From Methylobacterium sp. (GTDB lineage Bacteria; Pseudomonadota; Alphaproteobacteria; Rhizobiales; Beijerinckiaceae), in assembly GCF_019745455.1 (NCBI RefSeq), contig NZ_JAIETD010000020.1, forward strand, positions 37,951 through 101,950: a DNA stretch of 64,000 bases, in the 5' to 3' direction. Below, one piece after another: positions 59,507-64,000 of this stretch (its first letter is position 1; each line of letters begins with the position of its first letter). Below the pieces are notes generated by a model. That model was not told the origin of the DNA. It did no database searches and saw only the letters and a list, made by a program, of their open reading frames with translations. Position numbers and translations under genes: made by a program.

Positions 59507-60439
59507 CTAACGGCCGTGTTTGGCCATTTCGGATGCGTTCAACGGTCGGAGACCCTTGCGCGAGTAGGAGAATAATTCCGTGCTTCGGCTGTAGGGACCT
59601 TTGCTCGCATAGGACGTGACGGCGTTCGCGAGGCGCGCTTTCTCCTCGGAGTCAGACGACCAGGCGATGAGGATGTCGCGGGTGGGGACGGCGGCGATGA
59701 TGCTGGGTGTCCGCAGACCCTCCTGAATCTGGTCCATCACCATAGGCAGGAGGAGGCTCGCCGCCGCATATCCGCTTTCGTCTGCGAGGGTTGCGAAACG
59801 TCCCGTTTTTCCCGTGGGCGAGATATGGACCTGAACGCCGCCCGAGGCGAGTTCGAGGTTCCGCTTGGCGATCTCCTCGACGGTCTGCTGATCGACGCCC
59901 CAGCTCTCGAAGATAGGCCGAGTGACCATCTGGTAGCGGTTCTGCTCGTCGAGGACGTAGGCGACGAGGAGCCTTTTGGAAAAGGGGCGGCAGGTCAGCA
60001 GAGGTGCCTGTTGCTCATACTCGTTCGGGACGAGTTGGATGCGCAAGCGCTTCGAGGCGTCGGCGAAGCTCTCTGCCGGCTGAGGCTGGCTCGGTAGTGG
60101 CTTGGCGGTCGCGAGCGGACGCAGGTAGTCGAGGATGGCGGCGCGTCGCTCGATCCCGATCAGCCCATTGGATTTTCGCCGGAGATTGCCGAGGTAAAGC
60201 GTGAAGCGTCCGATGACGACCTCTTCGGGGTCGTCCGTAAGACTGACTGGCGCATCGGGAAAGTCGCGGCGAAGGAGGATCAGAACCTCGTCTCGAAACG
60301 CGAGCGCTCCTTCCGGTGCGTTCTTGGACGCCCCCAGAGCCGGATACGAGGGGGCAAACGCCGACAGGGCAGTCGCCATCAAGCTTCGTCTGGTGAGGAG
60401 GCGATACCGGTTTCGCGCCGCCGACGTATCAGAACCCAT
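59507..60439 (-). CDS. Probable Tat-exported DUF1444-like protein
   Basis: A 310-residue protein of unknown function. The N-terminus has LTRRSLMATALSAFAPSYPALGA near 14-37: a twin arginine, a hydrophobic stretch and an AxA-like end, suggesting Tat export. The body has LLTCRPFSKRLLVAYVLDEQNRYQMVTRPIFESWGVDQQTVEEIAKRNLE. This resembles the DUF1444 (YtpQ-type) family, whose function is not established; the link is recalled, not searched. It is monocistronic between tRNA-Trp and the second tuf gene. No operon context hints at a role. Confidence 0.6.
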   Translation of the reverse strand: MGSDTSAARNRYRLLTRRSLMATALSAFAPSYPALGASKNAPEGALAFRDEVLILLRRDFPDAPVSLTDDPEEVVIGRFTLYLGNLRRKSNGLIGIERRAAILDYLRPLATAKPLPSQPQPAESFADASKRLRIQLVPNEYEQQAPLLTCRPFSKRLLVAYVLDEQNRYQMVTRPIFESWGVDQQTVEEIAKRNLELASGGVQVHISPTGKTGRFATLADESGYAAASLLLPMVMDQIQEGLRTPSIIAAVPTRDILIAWSSDSEEKARLANAVTSYASKGPYSRSTELFSYSRKGLRPLNASEMAKHGR

Positions 60440-60607
60440 GAGACAGCCTCTCGGCTTGCAACCCAGGGTTAAGAAACGGCGACGCCGGCGCTACGTCAAG
60501 ACGAAGCACCGGCGTTGATGTGGATAATCCTTCGGGACGGGATCCGCCCTGCATTCACGAGCCCGATGCGCGCGCTGATTGCATCAGGTTCGCATGAGCC
60601 TGAGAGC

Positions 60608-61798
<1,191 letters not shown>

Positions 61799-62083
61799 CG
61801 TCACTTTCCTGCGGCAAAATCGAGCATGCCGTCAATTGGGACGGCTCGACTGAAGAGTGGCTCGACACGGCGAGCCGGACGTAAGACGCGGCTGCGATAG
61901 AGGCTTGCCGTCCGATGATCAAGGGATGTCTCAAATGGGACCAACCCGATGAGTTCGAAGGGAGCCCGCACGCCCGACGGAGGCGGAAGCCCGGCCATTC
62001 CACCATCATCACCTGATGAGAAGATCGAAGCGTTGCGCCCAGACGTTCCAGCCCGATCCGCCAACCCGATCAGAAGGCCGTCC

Positions 62084-62755
62084 GTGACAGATCTCACCTA
62101 CGCGATCGGCGACATCCATGGCTGCGCCGATGCCCTCGACAGGTTGCTGGCCCTCATCGATCATCATTCGGCCGGACGTCCGCGCAGTCTCGTATTCCTC
62201 GGCGACTATATCGACCGAGGACCCGACAGTGACGCCGTCATCGCACGCTTGCGTGCACTGGAGGGTTGCGAACCGGGATGTGTAACATGCCTCATGGGCA
62301 ACCATGAGGCGCTGCTGATCGATGCCTACAGGACCGGCCTCGGAGCGACCGCCTGGCTGGAGAACGGAGGTAACGCGACCCTGACCTCGTTTGGTATCGA
62401 CGATCCGGAAGACATGCCCCACGAGCTTCTGACCTGGGTCTCGGGCCTCCCGACCGTTCATGCGGATGCGCAGCGCTACTACGTTCATGCCGGCTTCCGG
62501 CCCGGCCAGTCCGGAATCGATCCCAATACTCGGAGCCGGCTATGGATACGCGAGCCATTCCTCCGCGCGGATTTCGATTTCGGCAAGCACGTCGTCCACG
62601 GCCATACTCCACAGATGTCGGGCAGACCGGAACTCCGCCGCTACCGCACAAATCTCGACACGGCCTGCGTCTTCGGCCGACGGCTAACGGCCGGCGTTTT
62701 CACGGGCGAACGCCCGGAGCCGACAGATTTCCTGCAGGTTGCTAGGGACGGTTAG
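62084..62755 (+). CDS. Metallophosphoesterase (PP2A-like serine/threonine phosphatase family)
   Basis: A 223-residue calcineurin-type phosphoesterase. The metal motifs are complete: GDIHG near 9-13, GDYIDRG, GNHE, VHAG and HGHTP. Bacterial relatives are protein phosphatases or diadenosine-polyphosphate/RNA-cap hydrolases; which applies cannot be told. GTG 62084 is chosen (AAGG 6 nt upstream; MTDLTYAIGDIHG). An in-frame ATG at 61949 would add 45 low-complexity residues. It is divergent from tuf, and the 285-nt gap shows no other gene. Confidence 0.88.
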   Translation: MTDLTYAIGDIHGCADALDRLLALIDHHSAGRPRSLVFLGDYIDRGPDSDAVIARLRALEGCEPGCVTCLMGNHEALLIDAYRTGLGATAWLENGGNATLTSFGIDDPEDMPHELLTWVSGLPTVHADAQRYYVHAGFRPGQSGIDPNTRSRLWIREPFLRADFDFGKHVVHGHTPQMSGRPELRRYRTNLDTACVFGRRLTAGVFTGERPEPTDFLQVARDG

Positions 62756-62867
62756 GGCGGGCCCCGGCGGTCTTCCCTCCATTCACAGTCTCATGTTTTA
62801 TCGGAACCGAACCCGGCGCCATCGGTAGCATCCTCACGATAAACATTTCGCTGAGGGTTAATAACTT

Positions 62868-63782
62868 ATGTTTATGCGCATCGATCGTTTGCAAGCCGAG
62901 CTTCCGCAACCAAAGAGACCCGACCCCAATGCTGCCGCAGCTTTGCAAGAACTGCTCGGCGGTAAGTACGGAGAGATGTCGACCCTGGGAAACTACATGT
63001 TCCAGAGTTTCAATTTCCGCAACAAGACCAAACTGCGCCCCTTCTATAGCCTCGTGTCGAGTATCTTCGCCGAGGAGCTCGGCCATGTCGAGCTCGTCTC
63101 GACCGGCGTCTCGATGCTCAATTGCGGCCCTGGCAACCCGAAAGAAGACGTCGACATCTCGAAGGCGCCCTTCGAAGACATGAAAGACATCCGCCTCGCC
63201 GGAAGCTTCCTGTCGAATGGCGGCGGTGCGATGCCGATGAACTCCAATGCCGCGTCCTGGAACATGGACATGGTCACGACGACCGGTAACCTGATCATCG
63301 ATCTTCTGCACAACTTCCACCTGGAATGCGGCGCCCGCCTGCACAAGCTGCGCGTTTATGAGACCCTCAGCGACCCGACCGGACGTGAGGTCTGCGGCTA
63401 CCTGCTCGTTCGCGGCTCGGTCCACGCACACGCCTACGCCCTGGCGCTCAAGAAGCTGACCGGCGTCGAGATCGAGAAGATGCTCCCGACCCCGAACATC
63501 GTCCTCGACAAGATCCCTGAGTGTCAAAAGTATCTTCAGGAGGGCTCACATCGGCGCCTCTATCGCTTCAGCCCGGATGACTACAAAGAGGCTGCCGGAG
63601 TCTGGTCGAACGACGAGGTGGCTTTGGCTGGCGATCCGCCGGGAAACCTCGAGATCGTCGACGGCCACCCGGAAGGCGGCAAGATCCCGGAACTCGACGG
63701 CAATTACGGCGCATTCGCACCCGATTATGCGCCAGAGGAAATCTTCGAGATTGCGAGCAAGCTCTACAAAAAGGGCCGCTGA
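62868..63782 (+). CDS. Manganese-containing catalase (non-heme)
   Basis: A 304-residue dimanganese catalase that disproportionates hydrogen peroxide in the cytoplasm. Metal-ligand stretches AEELGHVELV and NLIIDLLHNFHLECGARLHKL are present in the ferritin-like four-helix core, followed by VCGYLLVRGSVHAHAYALALKKLTG. The C-terminal lid ends EEIFEIASKLYKKGR. ATG 62868 is favoured by GAGG upstream, with a second ATG 6 nt later. It lies 112 nt behind the phosphoesterase and may have its own promoter. Confidence 0.95.
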   Translation: MFMRIDRLQAELPQPKRPDPNAAAALQELLGGKYGEMSTLGNYMFQSFNFRNKTKLRPFYSLVSSIFAEELGHVELVSTGVSMLNCGPGNPKEDVDISKAPFEDMKDIRLAGSFLSNGGGAMPMNSNAASWNMDMVTTTGNLIIDLLHNFHLECGARLHKLRVYETLSDPTGREVCGYLLVRGSVHAHAYALALKKLTGVEIEKMLPTPNIVLDKIPECQKYLQEGSHRRLYRFSPDDYKEAAGVWSNDEVALAGDPPGNLEIVDGHPEGGKIPELDGNYGAFAPDYAPEEIFEIASKLYKKGR

Positions 63783-63818
63783 AGCTGAGGCATCGGCCGC
63801 CCTCGCACATACCGAAGG

Positions 63819-63846
63819 GCGGGTCGCTCCAACCGGGGCGATCCGC
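63819..63846 (+). terminator. Weak terminator candidate after the manganese catalase
   Basis: GCGGGTCGCTCC and GGGGCGATCCGC can pair over 12 bp with two G.U pairs around AACC, followed by TTC. It is 37 nt after the stop. The T-run is minimal, so confidence is low. The rest of the window to 64000 shows no recognisable gene. Confidence 0.35.
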
Positions 63847-64000
63847 TTCATAGCGTTCCGTCCGGTTTCTGGCGCCGAGGTCGTTCGGCCCGCACGCCGG
63901 TGCCGACGCTCGGAGGGTCGAAAGGCCTAGCCTGTCTTATTCACGAGGGCAGTGGATCTGTGGTGGCGAGCGTAGCGTAAGGCATTGATAGGGCTTAGGG

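Overview
This window is a GC-rich chromosomal segment of an alphaproteobacterium. It most resembles Methylobacterium/Methylorubrum (Rhizobiales). The grounds are the translated core genes, a tRNA-Trp-secE-nusG-rplKA order, two nearly identical tuf copies, a radical SAM protein resembling the hopanoid C-2 methylase HpnP, and a manganese catalase. The genus is inferred from remembered family sequences; no search was run.

Layout. 1-6959 holds the start of a cytochrome c biogenesis gene (ccmC, cut by the left edge), trpS, a haloacid dehalogenase, a PPOX-fold protein, and a minus-strand trio of Baeyer-Villiger-type flavin monooxygenase, short-chain dehydrogenase and HGGG-type esterase. Together the trio could turn an alcohol or ketone into an ester and then cleave it. 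7127-12230 is a branched-chain amino acid block, ilvBN then ilvC, with a MazEF-like toxin-antitoxin pair and a glutathione S-transferase between ilvN and ilvC. Upstream of ilvB is a complete attenuation leader: a promoter, a 16-codon Val/Ile/Leu-rich leader peptide, a hairpin and an intrinsic terminator.

12283-23541 is one plus-strand operon of overlapping genes: CheW, CheR with a TPR-like tail, CheW, MCP, CheA with a C-terminal receiver, CheB, and two multi-domain hybrid histidine kinases. The parts list matches the Wsp (alternative cellular function) class. The expected diguanylate cyclase or single-domain CheY output is replaced by the two hybrid kinases. A strong two-way terminator separates it from the next block.

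23662-44273 carries, on the minus strand, the fused alpha, spc, S10 and str ribosomal operons, read from rpsL down to rplQ. Several insertions break the conserved order: an MBL-fold hydrolase between rpsK and rpoA, an intergenic palindrome between rpoA and rplQ, and, between rpsQ and rplN, an opposite-strand small gene plus a perfect 36-nt palindromic terminator that splits S10 from spc. 44752-59427 carries rpoC, rpoB, rplL, rplJ (with a recognisable promoter and L10 autoregulatory leader), the HpnP-like gene, rplA, rplK, nusG, secE and tRNA-Trp(CCA).

59507-64000 holds a probable Tat-exported DUF1444-like protein, the second tuf gene, a metallophosphoesterase and a manganese catalase. No rRNA, CRISPR array, prophage or insertion sequence was seen.
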